A stretch of DNA of 64,000 bases from Chitinophagaceae bacterium (GCA_019638595.1 JAHBTJ010000002.1:305033-369032), one strand, 5' to 3'; shown: positions 8,529 to 17,336, counted from the first letter of the stretch. Program-made: numbers and translations. Notes: generated by a model not told the origin, from the letters alone.

Positions 8529-9119
8529 ATGGCACGTCCGGTTCGGTTTAATTCAAGTCCAAAGCCAAGAGATCACCAGGGGCATATCAGCATGGCGGAG
8601 GCTCCTGATGGGTATACAGGCGAAGGTTTTTTTACAACAAAGCTGAGTGAAGTAGTGGGCCTTGCCCGGAAAAACTCTTTATGGCCGCTTCCCTTTGCCA
8701 CGTCCTGCTGTGGAATTGAGTTCATGGCCACTATGGGGGCGCATTACGATCTTGGCAGGTTTGGTTCCGAAAGAATGGGTTTTACACCCCGCCAGTGCGA
8801 TATGCTGCTGGTAATGGGCACCATTGCCAAAAAAATGGCGCCCGTTCTGCGACAGGTATATATCCAGATGTCAGAGCCCCGTTGGGTGGTAGCGGTAGGG
8901 GCATGTGCTTCCAGCGGCGGTATATTCGATAGCTATTCTGTATTGCAGGGCATAGACCAGATCATACCCGTAGATGTATATGTGCCGGGCTGCCCCCCCA
9001 GACCGGAAGCCATACTGGATGGTATACTGGCTGTACAGAATCTTGTAGGCAGGGAAAGCATCAGGCGCAGGAACGGCGAGCAGTATAAGCAATTGATGTC
9101 AAGCTACGGAATTCAATAA
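8529..9119 (+). CDS. nuoB: NADH-quinone oxidoreductase subunit B
   Basis: This 196-residue peripheral-arm subunit binds the terminal N2 [4Fe-4S] cluster, which passes electrons to quinone. All four ligands are visible: the tandem C60-C61 (ATSCCGIEF), C126 (GACASSGG) and C155 (VPGCPPRPE). The ATG at 8529 is preceded by an 87-base gap after nuoA with no other gene. The length is typical of the family. Confidence 0.97.
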   Translation: MARPVRFNSSPKPRDHQGHISMAEAPDGYTGEGFFTTKLSEVVGLARKNSLWPLPFATSCCGIEFMATMGAHYDLGRFGSERMGFTPRQCDMLLVMGTIAKKMAPVLRQVYIQMSEPRWVVAVGACASSGGIFDSYSVLQGIDQIIPVDVYVPGCPPRPEAILDGILAVQNLVGRESIRRRNGEQYKQLMSSYGIQ

Positions 9120-9150
9120 ATAAAACAGAAAGGTCAACAGCAATATATAC

Positions 9151-9666
9151 ATGGCATTAACCAACGACTATATCAGGGAGCGCTTAATTGAAAAGTTCGG
9201 GGAGCAGGTTACCGGTTTTACCGAGCCCTATGGCATGCTCACTTTTGAGGCTCCTAAAGAAATGAACCTGAAAGTACTGCAGCACCTGTTTGACGATGAA
9301 GAACTGAAATTCCAGTTTTTAACGGATCTGCAGGCCGTGCACTACCCGGAGAATAAAGGAAAGGAACTGGCGGTAGTATATCACCTGCACAGTCTTACCA
9401 ATAATACCCGCTTAAGGTTTAAGATATATACGGGTATTGAGAACCCCGATGTGTTTACCGCAACGCAGTTGTATGCCTGCGCTAACTGGATGGAACGTGA
9501 AACTTATGATTTTTTTGGAGTGAACTTTATTGGGCACCCTAACCTTAAACGCATATTGAATGTAGACGAAATGGACTATTTTCCTATGCGAAAGGAATAC
9601 CCTATGGAAGACCAGACGCGAATAGATAAGGACGATGAAATGTTTGGCAGGGGAGGAACTTTTTAA
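9151..9666 (+). CDS. nuoC: NADH-quinone oxidoreductase subunit C
   Basis: This 171-residue subunit of the peripheral arm carries the 30-kDa-subunit signature near residues 114-130 (ERETYDFFGVNF followed by GHPNLKRIL). It binds no cofactor and packs against NuoD and NuoB. NuoC and NuoD are separate genes here, unlike the fused NuoCD of enterobacteria. The gap to nuoD is 11 bases. Confidence 0.95.
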   Translation: MALTNDYIRERLIEKFGEQVTGFTEPYGMLTFEAPKEMNLKVLQHLFDDEELKFQFLTDLQAVHYPENKGKELAVVYHLHSLTNNTRLRFKIYTGIENPDVFTATQLYACANWMERETYDFFGVNFIGHPNLKRILNVDEMDYFPMRKEYPMEDQTRIDKDDEMFGRGGTF

Positions 9667-9677
9667 AGCCTGATGCA

Positions 9678-10925
9678 ATGACAGAAGAAATTTTACAACA
9701 TACCTTGGAACAGAATATCAAGCTTCCGGATGGCTCCATTGAAAAGCAAACCACTACACTCAACCTCGGGCCTACCCACCCGGCAACACATGGTGTGTTC
9801 CAGAATATTCTTGAAGTGGATGGGGAAAGGATATTATCTGCCGAGCCTACCGTTGGATATATACACAGGGCATTTGAAAAAATTGCTGAAAGGCGTCCGT
9901 TGTACCAGGTCACGCCACTTACCGACAGGTTAAACTATTGCTCAGCTCCTATTAATAACATGGGCTGGCATATGACCTGCGAAAAATTACTGGGTGTGCA
10001 AACGCCCAAGCGGGTAGACTACCTGCGGGTAATTATTATGGAGCTGTCCAGGATCACTGATCACGTGATCTGCAATTCTGTAATTGGGGTGGATACGGGA
10101 GCGTTATCGGTATTTTTATATGTAATGCAATACCGCGAGCTGGTATACGAAATTTATGAAGAGATTTGCGGATCGAGGCTCACCACCAATATTGGCAGAA
10201 TTGGGGGATTTGAGAGAAACTTTAATGCTACTGCCTGGCAGAAGCTGGAAAAATTCCTGAAGGAGTTTCCCGATGCCTTGAGAGAGTTTGAAAATCTATT
10301 GCAACGCAACAGGATATTTGTAGACAGAACGGTAGGAGCAGGACCCATCAGCGCGGAAAGGGCGCTCAATTATGGGTTCACCGGCCCTAATTTACGGGCT
10401 ACCGGCGTTGATTATGATGTGCGCGTACACACGCCCTATTGCAGTTACCAGGATTTTGATTTCAATATCCCCGTGGGAACAACAGGAGATGTATACGACC
10501 GCTGGCTGGTGCGTAACCAGGAAATGTGGGAGTCTTTAAAGATCATTACCCAGGCATATCAAAAGATACAGGAGTTTAAAGGGGCGGAAGCTGAAGTATT
10601 CCACGCCAATGTGCCGGAGTATTACCTGCCGGAGAAAAAGGATGTATATACTAAAATGGAGGCGCTGATCTGGCATTTCAAGATCATTATGGGAGAAACG
10701 GAAATTCCGGCAGGCGAGGTTTGGCATAGTGTGGAAGGGGGTAATGGTGAATTGGGTTTTTACCTGATCAGCGATGGGGGCAGATCGCCCTACCGGTTGC
10801 ATTTCAGGCGGCCTTGTTTTATATATTACCAGGCATACCCTGAGTTGGTTAAAAATGCGATGCTGGCAGACGCGGTAGTTGTAATGAGCAGTTTGAATTT
10901 GATTGCAGGAGAAATGGACGCATAA
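9678..10925 (+). CDS. nuoD: NADH-quinone oxidoreductase subunit D
   Basis: This 415-residue 49-kDa-type subunit forms the quinone-binding pocket with NuoB. The hallmark LGPTHPATHG with H34 and H38 is present, followed by EPTVGYIHRAFEK and the C-terminal EVWHSVEGGNGELG and SSLNLIAGEMDA. The length is normal. Its stop is followed by a short triplicated TTTGAAAA repeat before nuoE. Confidence 0.97.
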   Translation: MTEEILQHTLEQNIKLPDGSIEKQTTTLNLGPTHPATHGVFQNILEVDGERILSAEPTVGYIHRAFEKIAERRPLYQVTPLTDRLNYCSAPINNMGWHMTCEKLLGVQTPKRVDYLRVIIMELSRITDHVICNSVIGVDTGALSVFLYVMQYRELVYEIYEEICGSRLTTNIGRIGGFERNFNATAWQKLEKFLKEFPDALREFENLLQRNRIFVDRTVGAGPISAERALNYGFTGPNLRATGVDYDVRVHTPYCSYQDFDFNIPVGTTGDVYDRWLVRNQEMWESLKIITQAYQKIQEFKGAEAEVFHANVPEYYLPEKKDVYTKMEALIWHFKIIMGETEIPAGEVWHSVEGGNGELGFYLISDGGRSPYRLHFRRPCFIYYQAYPELVKNAMLADAVVVMSSLNLIAGEMDA

Positions 10926-10930
10926 TCCAA

Positions 10931-10954
10931 TTTGAAAATTTGAAAATTTGAAAA
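10931..10954 (+). repeat. Three tandem TTTGAAAA units before nuoE
   Basis: Three exact 8-bp copies run head to tail and end in the A of the nuoE ATG. No Shine-Dalgarno-like sequence is visible here. Related TTTGAAAA/CAAATTTTCAAAT elements occur elsewhere in the window (47968-48030). Confidence 0.8.
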
Positions 10955-11448
10955 TGGAATTTTCGGCAGATAAACTTAAAAAAGTAGATGAGATCATCGC
11001 GCGCTACCCGGAGGGAAAGCAGAAAAGCGCTTTGTTGCCGGTACTGCATCTGGCGCAGGAGCAGTTTGGCTGGCTGAGCGCGGAAACAATGGACTATGTA
11101 GCATCGTTATTGAAGCTGGAGCCCATCGAAGTATACGAGGTGGCTACCTTTTATTCGATGTATAACCTGAAGCCTGTAGGAAAATATTTGTTTGAGGTTT
11201 GCCAGACAGGACCATGCATGCTGCGGGGTTGCGATGATATAATCGCTTATATAGCGGAAAAGCTGAACATTAAGCCCGGCGAGACAACCAGCGATGGATT
11301 GTTTACACTAAAAACGGTTGAGTGCCTGGGAGCCTGCGGTTACGCGCCTATGATGCAGTTAGGAAAGCATTATAAAGAACATTTAACCAAAGAAAAAGTA
11401 GATGCTATTATAGAAGAGTGCAGGAAAAACGCTGCGGCGAATAATTAA
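10954..11448 (+). CDS. nuoE: NADH-quinone oxidoreductase subunit E
   Basis: This 164-residue thioredoxin-like [2Fe-2S] subunit (24 kDa type) has the four N1a ligands C83, C88, C124 and C128 in the C-x4-C...C-x3-C pattern (CQTGPC and CLGAC). It partners NuoF in the NADH dehydrogenase module. I chose the ATG at 10954 (MEFSADKL) over an in-frame TTG at 10948, because the TTG lies inside the TTTGAAAA repeat. Confidence 0.95.
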   Translation: MEFSADKLKKVDEIIARYPEGKQKSALLPVLHLAQEQFGWLSAETMDYVASLLKLEPIEVYEVATFYSMYNLKPVGKYLFEVCQTGPCMLRGCDDIIAYIAEKLNIKPGETTSDGLFTLKTVECLGACGYAPMMQLGKHYKEHLTKEKVDAIIEECRKNAAANN

Positions 11449-11543
11449 TATACCCGGCACTTTATAAAAATAAGAGGCAGGTAAAACAGGCATTCTTTAA
11501 AAATAAAAATTAAGCGATTGACGGTAATATCGCTGATCAAAAT

Positions 11544-12893
11544 ATGGGAGTAAAATTATTATTAAAAGATGCGCAAGTAGAAGGGATTCGTTATTACGAA
11601 GCCTATCGCAAAAACGGCGGTTATTCCAGCGTTGAAAAAGCGTTGAAAATGACGCCGGAGGCGATAGTGGAGGAAGTAAAGAAAAGTGGTTTGCGCGGCC
11701 GTGGCGGCGCGGGCTTTCCCACCGGTATGAAATGGAGCTTTATTGCCAAGCCCGAAGGTATTCCCCGCCATCTGGTGTGCAATGCCGATGAAAGTGAGCC
11801 GGGTACTTTTAAAGACCGGTACCTGATGGAATTCATTCCGCACTTACTGATAGAAGGGTTGATCGTTAGTTCATTTGCGCTAGGCAGCAATGCAACTTAT
11901 ATTTATATACGTGGAGAATACGCGTGGATCCCTGATATCTTGGAGCAGGCTATCGCCGAAGCGAAAGCCCATGGTTTTTTGGGTAAAAATATTTTAGGTT
12001 CCGGCTTCGATTGCGAAATATATGTGCAGCGTGGCGCTGGAGCGTATATATGCGGCGAAGAAACTGCATTGATCGAATCGCTGGAAGGCAAAAGAGGCAA
12101 TCCTCGTATCAAGCCTCCGTTCCCCGCCCTGAAAGGTGTTTGGGATCGCCCAACGGTGGTGAACAATGTGGAGACACTTGCTGCGGTTGTGCCTATTATG
12201 AATCTTGGCGGCGAAGAATACGCAAAGATTGGTATAGGGCGTTCAACCGGCACCAAACTGATCTCCGCTTGTGGCAATATCAATAAACCCGGTGTATACG
12301 AAATAGATATGACCATCAGTGTGGAAGAGTTCATTTTCAGCGATGAATATTGCGGGGGCATCCCCAATGGCAAACGCCTGAAAGCCTGTATTCCCGGGGG
12401 ATCTTCCGTACCTATATTACCTGCTAATCTTTTGCTGAAAACAGCGAAAGGCGAAACACGGTATATGAACTACGAAAGCCTGAGCGATGGTGGTTTTGCC
12501 ACAGGCAGTATGATGGGTAGCGGTGGTTTTATTGTGTTTGATGAAGATCAGTGTGTGGTGAGGAACACGTTTACATTAGCCCGCTTTTACAGGCACGAAA
12601 GCTGCGGACAATGCAGCCCCTGCCGTGAAGGCACCGGCTGGATGGAAAAAATACTAAAGAATATAGATACAGGTAAAGGCAAGATGAGCGATATAGACCT
12701 GTTGTGGGATATACAGCGCAAGATAGAAGGGAATACCATTTGCCCGTTAGGAGATGCGGCAGCCTGGCCGGTAGCGGCAGCCATCCGTCATTTCCGCGAT
12801 GAATTTGAATGGCATGTGCTGAATCCGGAAGAATGCCTGCGCAGGAATTACGGGTTGGCGCATTATGCAGATGCGAGAGAGGTGGTGGTATAG
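11544..12893 (+). CDS. nuoF: NADH-quinone oxidoreductase subunit F
   Basis: This 449-residue subunit oxidises NADH via FMN and the N3 [4Fe-4S] cluster. Visible motifs are GLRGRGGAGFPTG (about 49-61) for FMN/NADH, GAGAYICGEETA (165-175) and the cluster ligands C354, C357, C360 (SCGQCSPC) and C400 (TICPLGD). The length is normal. It is followed by a hairpin and then two genes that do not belong to complex I. Confidence 0.97.
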   Translation: MGVKLLLKDAQVEGIRYYEAYRKNGGYSSVEKALKMTPEAIVEEVKKSGLRGRGGAGFPTGMKWSFIAKPEGIPRHLVCNADESEPGTFKDRYLMEFIPHLLIEGLIVSSFALGSNATYIYIRGEYAWIPDILEQAIAEAKAHGFLGKNILGSGFDCEIYVQRGAGAYICGEETALIESLEGKRGNPRIKPPFPALKGVWDRPTVVNNVETLAAVVPIMNLGGEEYAKIGIGRSTGTKLISACGNINKPGVYEIDMTISVEEFIFSDEYCGGIPNGKRLKACIPGGSSVPILPANLLLKTAKGETRYMNYESLSDGGFATGSMMGSGGFIVFDEDQCVVRNTFTLARFYRHESCGQCSPCREGTGWMEKILKNIDTGKGKMSDIDLLWDIQRKIEGNTICPLGDAAAWPVAAAIRHFRDEFEWHVLNPEECLRRNYGLAHYADAREVVV

Positions 12894-12913
12894 CTTAGCC
12901 TGGCTGATAGCTA
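12891..12913 (+). other. Imperfect hairpin at the nuoF/cassette junction
   Basis: TAGCT and AGCC, starting at the nuoF stop codon, pair with GGCT and AGCTA with small bulges. No T-run follows, so it is not a typical terminator. It may mark an insertion junction or a processing site. Confidence 0.4.
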
Positions 12914-12929
12914 ATCGTTAAAATAGATA

Positions 12930-13955
12930 ATGGAATACATTAAAAACATAGAAATCAAAAATTTCAAATCCATACGGCATCAAACTATTGATGACTGTAG
13001 AAGGATAAATGTTTTTATTGGCTATCCGAATGTGGGTAAGAGTAATATATTAGAGGCTTTGGGACTTTATAGCTTTTTAGTATTTGGGGGAAGGCAGCAG
13101 TTTTCGTTGGATGACATATGTAGAGTGGAGAAAGATGCTGAGCTATTTTACAACCAGGATATTAACCAGGAAATCCAGGTAATACTTAATTATAAAACTA
13201 TCCTCAGTGTTGATTTGGAAAAAGAAGGTGGTTTATCATTAGATATAAAATCGGAAAAAGTAAATTTTTCTGAAAAAAAGCCGGTTTCTGAAAAAAAGAT
13301 TGACTCATTTGATATCCCGGATTCTTTCTCTAAGGAAAATTTACTTTCTGTAAAAAAGTACGATTTTAAAAAGAATGTCTTCTTAAAATCTATGAATATA
13401 CCTTCCTTCAAAGTGCCCAATGGAAACAATCTGTTGGATATGTTACAGGCTTATCCAGATCTTAGGCGAAATGTTATTGATTATTTTAAAGAATATAACC
13501 TAAAACTTGTATTAGATAGAGCTGACGATTCAATAAAATTCCAGAAAGAGTTGGGAGATAATAGCGTTGTCAGTATACCGTACAATCAGGTTGCTGATAC
13601 ATTACAACGTTTAATATTTTATAAAACAGTAATTGAAACAAATGAGGAAACCGCTCTTCTTTTTGAAGAACCGGAGGCTCATATGTTTCCACCCTATATT
13701 TCAAAACTAACCGCTGATATTGTTTATGACGAAAACAAAAACCAGTATTTCATTACAACACATAGCCCCTTTGTTTTAAACGATTTTATGGAAGATGCTG
13801 ATAATGAGGATTTATCTGTTTATGTAGTTGGATATAAAAAAGATACCGGAGAAACTATTGTAAGAAGAATCAGTGATGAGGAAAAAGAAGAAATATATCA
13901 ATACGGCGTTGATTTATTTTTTAACCTTGAGAATTACCTGAAAGATGCCGTTTGA
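12930..13955 (+). CDS. AAA family ATPase (RecF/OLD type) inserted in the nuo operon
   Basis: This 341-residue ABC-like ATPase starts with IEIKNFKSI, typical of the RecF/OLD group. Walker A is GYPNVGKS (31-38), Walker B LLFEEPE (243-249) and the H-loop TTHSP (276-280). The signature region before Walker B reads ADTLQRLIF (222-230) in place of the usual S-x-G core. The middle (about 95-165) is Lys/Ser-rich and poorly conserved. It overlaps the next gene by 11 bases. The DNA is clearly AT-richer than nuo: 13261-13320 has 19 G/C of 60, against 29 of 60 at 12241-12300. Such ATPases pair with TOPRIM proteins in anti-phage systems (established for OLD, Gabija, PARIS); a defence role here is inference. 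Confidence 0.85.
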   Translation: MEYIKNIEIKNFKSIRHQTIDDCRRINVFIGYPNVGKSNILEALGLYSFLVFGGRQQFSLDDICRVEKDAELFYNQDINQEIQVILNYKTILSVDLEKEGGLSLDIKSEKVNFSEKKPVSEKKIDSFDIPDSFSKENLLSVKKYDFKKNVFLKSMNIPSFKVPNGNNLLDMLQAYPDLRRNVIDYFKEYNLKLVLDRADDSIKFQKELGDNSVVSIPYNQVADTLQRLIFYKTVIETNEETALLFEEPEAHMFPPYISKLTADIVYDENKNQYFITTHSPFVLNDFMEDADNEDLSVYVVGYKKDTGETIVRRISDEEKEEIYQYGVDLFFNLENYLKDAV

Positions 13956-14484
13956 TGTATATAAGTGTTTTATGCCGGAATGTTTCCTGGATACAAACCT
14001 TGTTGAAGCTCTTTTAAATAAACCGTATACTGTTAACCATAAAAAAGGTAATAGTAATATTATAAAAGCGATGGAAGAAAAGCGGTTGAAAGATAGTTTT
14101 GTAGTGGCGCTGATTGATGATGATAAAGTAAAAGTGAAAGCACTTGAAAGCTATAAAAAAGTAGACCGGCTTTGGAGAACCACAATGAAGCTTTTTATGC
14201 ATCCTGAAAGGAAACACTTTGTGATCCAGGTTTCTCCTGCTATTGAAAAATGGATCATGAAGGAATGTGAAAAAGGTAAAATAAATATGGAGGAGTTCGG
14301 GTTGCCCGGTAATTTGGGTGGCTTAAGGCGAATGAAAGGATTAGCGCAAAGAAACGATAGTCAGTTCAGGGAGTTGTTTAAGATGATGATTGCCGCGGAA
14401 GCTTGTGATGAAATTATTGAGATGAAAAGATGGCTGATATTTTTTAGAGATAACAATATTCAAACAAACATAGATTTGTTATAA
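13945..14484 (+). CDS. Small TOPRIM-like protein, partner of the AAA ATPase
   Basis: This 179-residue protein overlaps the ATPase gene by 11 bases. It matches no family I can name with certainty. Near the N-terminus, E12-x3-D16 (PECFLDTNLV) aligns with the E-G-x-x-D strand of TOPRIM folds, and VVALIDDDK (53-61) resembles the D-x-D strand. SPAIEKWI (97-104) resembles a segment seen in DUF3226/DUF4435-type proteins. The C-terminal half is basic and helical. If TOPRIM, it would supply nuclease activity controlled by the ATPase, a split OLD-like arrangement. A PIN-like or other nuclease fold is possible. Its TAA stop abuts the ATG of nuoG with no spacing. Confidence 0.6.
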   Translation: MPFDVYKCFMPECFLDTNLVEALLNKPYTVNHKKGNSNIIKAMEEKRLKDSFVVALIDDDKVKVKALESYKKVDRLWRTTMKLFMHPERKHFVIQVSPAIEKWIMKECEKGKINMEEFGLPGNLGGLRRMKGLAQRNDSQFRELFKMMIAAEACDEIIEMKRWLIFFRDNNIQTNIDLL

Positions 14485-15579
14485 ATGGCTGAAGAAAAAA
14501 AATTATTTAAGGTTACTATCGACAACATTACTGTTGAGGTGGAGCCGGGTACAACCATCCTGAATGCTGCGAGGCAGATAGGCGGTGATGTTACGCCGCC
14601 TGCCATGTGCTATTACAGCAAGCTGAAGGGCAGTGGCGGCAAATGCCGTACCTGCCTGGTAGAAGTAGCCGCAGGTTCCACTGCCGATCCCAGGCCAATG
14701 CCCAAGCTGGTAGCTTCCTGCCGTACCAATGTAATGGATGGAATGATCGTTAAAAATATTACCAGCGAAAGGGTGCAGGATGCACGGGCCGGTGTTGTTG
14801 AGTTTTTGCTGATCAACCATCCTTTGGATTGCCCTATATGCGATCAGGCAGGAGAATGCCATTTGCAGGATTTGAGCTATGAGCACGGCAAGGAAGGTAC
14901 ACGGTTTGAGTTTGCCAAAAGAACATTCAAAAAGCATGACCTCGGTCCCTATATTCAACTGCACATGACAAGGTGTATACTTTGTTACCGTTGTGTGTTC
15001 GTAGCCGATCAGCTCACCAATAAAAGAGTACATGGTGTGCTCGACAGGGGCGATCATGCCGAGATAGCTACTTATATTGAGAAAGCGCTCAATAACGATT
15101 TTATCGGGAATGTGATAGATGTTTGCCCGGTAGGTGCTTTAACCGATAAAACCTTCCGTTTTAAAAACCGGGTATGGTTTACCAAACCGGTGAATGCTTC
15201 GTGCAAATGCGATAAATGCAGCGGGAAAGTGCATTTATGGATGAGGGGAGATGAAGTGCTGCGTGTTACCGCACGTAAAGATCAATGGGGTGAAGTGGAA
15301 GACTGGATCTGTAATACCTGCCGTTTTGAAAGAAAGGATATTAAAGACTGGACAATAGAAGGGCCGGTAAAAGTAAACAGGCATTCGGTAATATCGCAGG
15401 GGCATTATGTTGGTTTGAAAAAGCCAAATGAAACATTCAGCAAAGTAATGAATGGCAGGCAGCCTAAGCTGCTGATGGATATTCATTCGGTGAGCGAGGT
15501 AAACCGCCCCGATGTGAACCTGGCCGCAATACCGGGCCCGGCACATTCTACCGATTTCGAAAAAAAGAAAGAAGATTGA
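14485..15579 (+). CDS. nuoG: NADH-quinone oxidoreductase subunit G (short form)
   Basis: This 364-residue subunit has the N-terminal complex I iron-sulfur domains: [2Fe-2S] ligands in the PPAMCYYSKLKGSGGKCRTC region, the C-terminal Cys of that set in ASCRTN, the His/Cys N5 region (HPLDCPICDQAGEC) and the N4-type motif CILCYRC with DVCPVGALTDK. A further cysteine group, CKCDKCSGK and CNTC, follows near residue 225-270. The large molybdopterin-like domain of long NuoG proteins is absent; short forms are common in Bacteroidota. The ATG abuts the stop of the preceding non-nuo gene, so it may be translated by coupling. Confidence 0.93.
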   Translation: MAEEKKLFKVTIDNITVEVEPGTTILNAARQIGGDVTPPAMCYYSKLKGSGGKCRTCLVEVAAGSTADPRPMPKLVASCRTNVMDGMIVKNITSERVQDARAGVVEFLLINHPLDCPICDQAGECHLQDLSYEHGKEGTRFEFAKRTFKKHDLGPYIQLHMTRCILCYRCVFVADQLTNKRVHGVLDRGDHAEIATYIEKALNNDFIGNVIDVCPVGALTDKTFRFKNRVWFTKPVNASCKCDKCSGKVHLWMRGDEVLRVTARKDQWGEVEDWICNTCRFERKDIKDWTIEGPVKVNRHSVISQGHYVGLKKPNETFSKVMNGRQPKLLMDIHSVSEVNRPDVNLAAIPGPAHSTDFEKKKED

Positions 15580-15643
15580 TAAACAGGGTAAGCGGTAAGC
15601 AGGTACTGAAAAACAGGTTGACAAAATTTTAGAATTATTATTT

Positions 15644-16693
15644 ATGATTTTATTTGCCTTGGACTGGGCTTTCATACTGGAAAAACTGATCTTAATAGCG
15701 GTTGTTATAACGGTATCGCTGGTGGTGGCTATGTATGCAACCTATGTTGAAAGAAAGTTTGCTGGTTTTATACAGGACAGGCATGGTCCTAACCGGGCGG
15801 GGCCTTTCGGGCTGCTGCAGCCGTTGGCCGATGGTATAAAGCTTTTTTTTAAGGAAGAGATCATTCCTAATAATTCAAACAAGCTGCTTTTTGTTCTTGG
15901 TCCTTGCCTGGCAATGCTTACCGCTATGATGACCAGCGCGGTAATACCCTGGGGAGGTACCGTTGAAATGTTTGGCCGCAATGTAACTCTTCAAATAACA
16001 GATATTAATATTGGTATATTATATGTTTTTGGCGTAGTAAGCATTGGAGTATATGGAATGATGTTAGGTGGCTGGGCCAGTAATAATAAATTTTCTTTGA
16101 TGGCGGCATTGCGCGGGGCAAGCCAGGCTATCAGCTACGAACTGCCAATGGGATTGTCATTGATCGCTTTGCTGATGGTTTCCGGAACACCCATGCTGGG
16201 AGAAATTACAGAACAACAGGTAAGCGGTTTTTGGAATATTGTATACCAGCCGGTAGGGTTTTTAATATTCTTTGTGTGCGCGCTGGCGGAATGTAACCGT
16301 GCGCCATTCGATCTGCCCGAAGCCGAAAGCGAGCTGAACATGGGGTATCACCAGGAATATTCCTCTATGAAGCTGGGTTTTTTCCTATTCGCGGAATATA
16401 TCAACATGTTCATTAGCTGCGCCATTATTGCTACCCTCTTTTTTGGCGGATACGATATTCCGTTTGTAGATGAATCTACATGGTCGGGTGGGGCAGCGGC
16501 CATTGGCGGGGTACTGGCATTAATGACAAAAACATTCATTCTCATACTGGTATTTATGTGGATCAGGTGGACGCTTCCGCGCTTCCGTTATGATCAGTTA
16601 ATGAATTTGGGTTGGAAAAGTTTAATACCGCTGGCGTTGTTAAATATGGTAGCTACCGGTGCGGTAATATTATTAACAATGAAAGGAAATTGA
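15644..16693 (+). CDS. nuoH: NADH-quinone oxidoreductase subunit H
   Basis: This 349-residue membrane subunit holds the quinone channel. It has about eight hydrophobic helices and the conserved loops ERKFAGFIQDRHGPNRAGP and AECNRAPFDLPEAESELN, whose acidic residues line the path between quinone site and membrane arm. The length is slightly over that of E. coli NuoH. The 64-base gap from nuoG carries short GGTAAG-containing heptads. Confidence 0.97.
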   Translation: MILFALDWAFILEKLILIAVVITVSLVVAMYATYVERKFAGFIQDRHGPNRAGPFGLLQPLADGIKLFFKEEIIPNNSNKLLFVLGPCLAMLTAMMTSAVIPWGGTVEMFGRNVTLQITDINIGILYVFGVVSIGVYGMMLGGWASNNKFSLMAALRGASQAISYELPMGLSLIALLMVSGTPMLGEITEQQVSGFWNIVYQPVGFLIFFVCALAECNRAPFDLPEAESELNMGYHQEYSSMKLGFFLFAEYINMFISCAIIATLFFGGYDIPFVDESTWSGGAAAIGGVLALMTKTFILILVFMWIRWTLPRFRYDQLMNLGWKSLIPLALLNMVATGAVILLTMKGN

Positions 16694-16781
16694 TTTTAGT
16701 TGGGTTGTATACCTGATAAAAATACTTTTGTACAACTTTTTAAAAAAGCGGTTCAATGGCGGCCGCAGTAAGAAAGTAAAC

Positions 16782-17336
16782 ATGCAGTCACTAACACAAA
16801 GAGCAAAACCGGTCGATCGCAGTCCAATGACGTGGCTCGAAAAGATATACCTCTGGAATATCTTTAAGGGGATGCTTATCACTTTTAAACATTTTTTCAA
16901 AAAAAGGGCTACCATACAATACCCCGAACAAACCAGGCCATTCAGCCCTGTTTTCAGGGGGCTGCATGTGCTTAACCGCGATGAGCAGGGACGTGAGAAC
17001 TGTACCGCCTGCGGCTTGTGCGCGGTAGCCTGCCCGGCAGAAGCCATTACGATGGAAGCCGCGGAACGTTTACCCGGAGAAGAACATTTGTACAGGGAAG
17101 AGAAATATGCAGCTAAATATGAAATTAATATGCTGCGTTGCATATTTTGCGGGTTGTGTGAAGAAGCCTGTCCTAAAGACGCGATATATCTTAGTGAAAC
17201 TTTTGCGCCTGCCAATTACAGCCGCAAAAGCTTTATTTACGGTAAGTCCGATCTGCTGATCCCTGACCCGGTAACACAACCGGAAAAGTATGCGGAAGCG
17301 AAAGGACAACTGGATAAGAAAAAACCTAAATCCTGA
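16782..17336 (+). CDS. nuoI: NADH-quinone oxidoreductase subunit I
   Basis: This 184-residue ferredoxin-like subunit carries clusters N6a and N6b. The two C-x2-C-x2-C-x3-C motifs are C74, C77, C80, C84 (CTACGLCAVACP) and C120, C123, C126, C130 (CIFCGLCEEACP). I chose the ATG at 16782 (MQSLTQRAK). An in-frame TTG at 16728 would add 18 residues of low similarity to the family. Confidence 0.95.
   Translation: MQSLTQRAKPVDRSPMTWLEKIYLWNIFKGMLITFKHFFKKRATIQYPEQTRPFSPVFRGLHVLNRDEQGRENCTACGLCAVACPAEAITMEAAERLPGEEHLYREEKYAAKYEINMLRCIFCGLCEEACPKDAIYLSETFAPANYSRKSFIYGKSDLLIPDPVTQPEKYAEAKGQLDKKKPKS

Noticed and set aside
8464-8646. Plus-strand 60-codon frame between nuoA and nuoB
   Set aside because: It overlaps the well-supported nuoB start and shows no family features.
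10948-10953. TTG start for nuoE giving two more residues
   Set aside because: It lies inside the TTTGAAAA repeat; the ATG at 10954 is the simpler start.
14503-15057. 184-codon minus-strand frame over nuoG
   Set aside because: It lies fully within nuoG, whose Cys motifs establish the coding strand.
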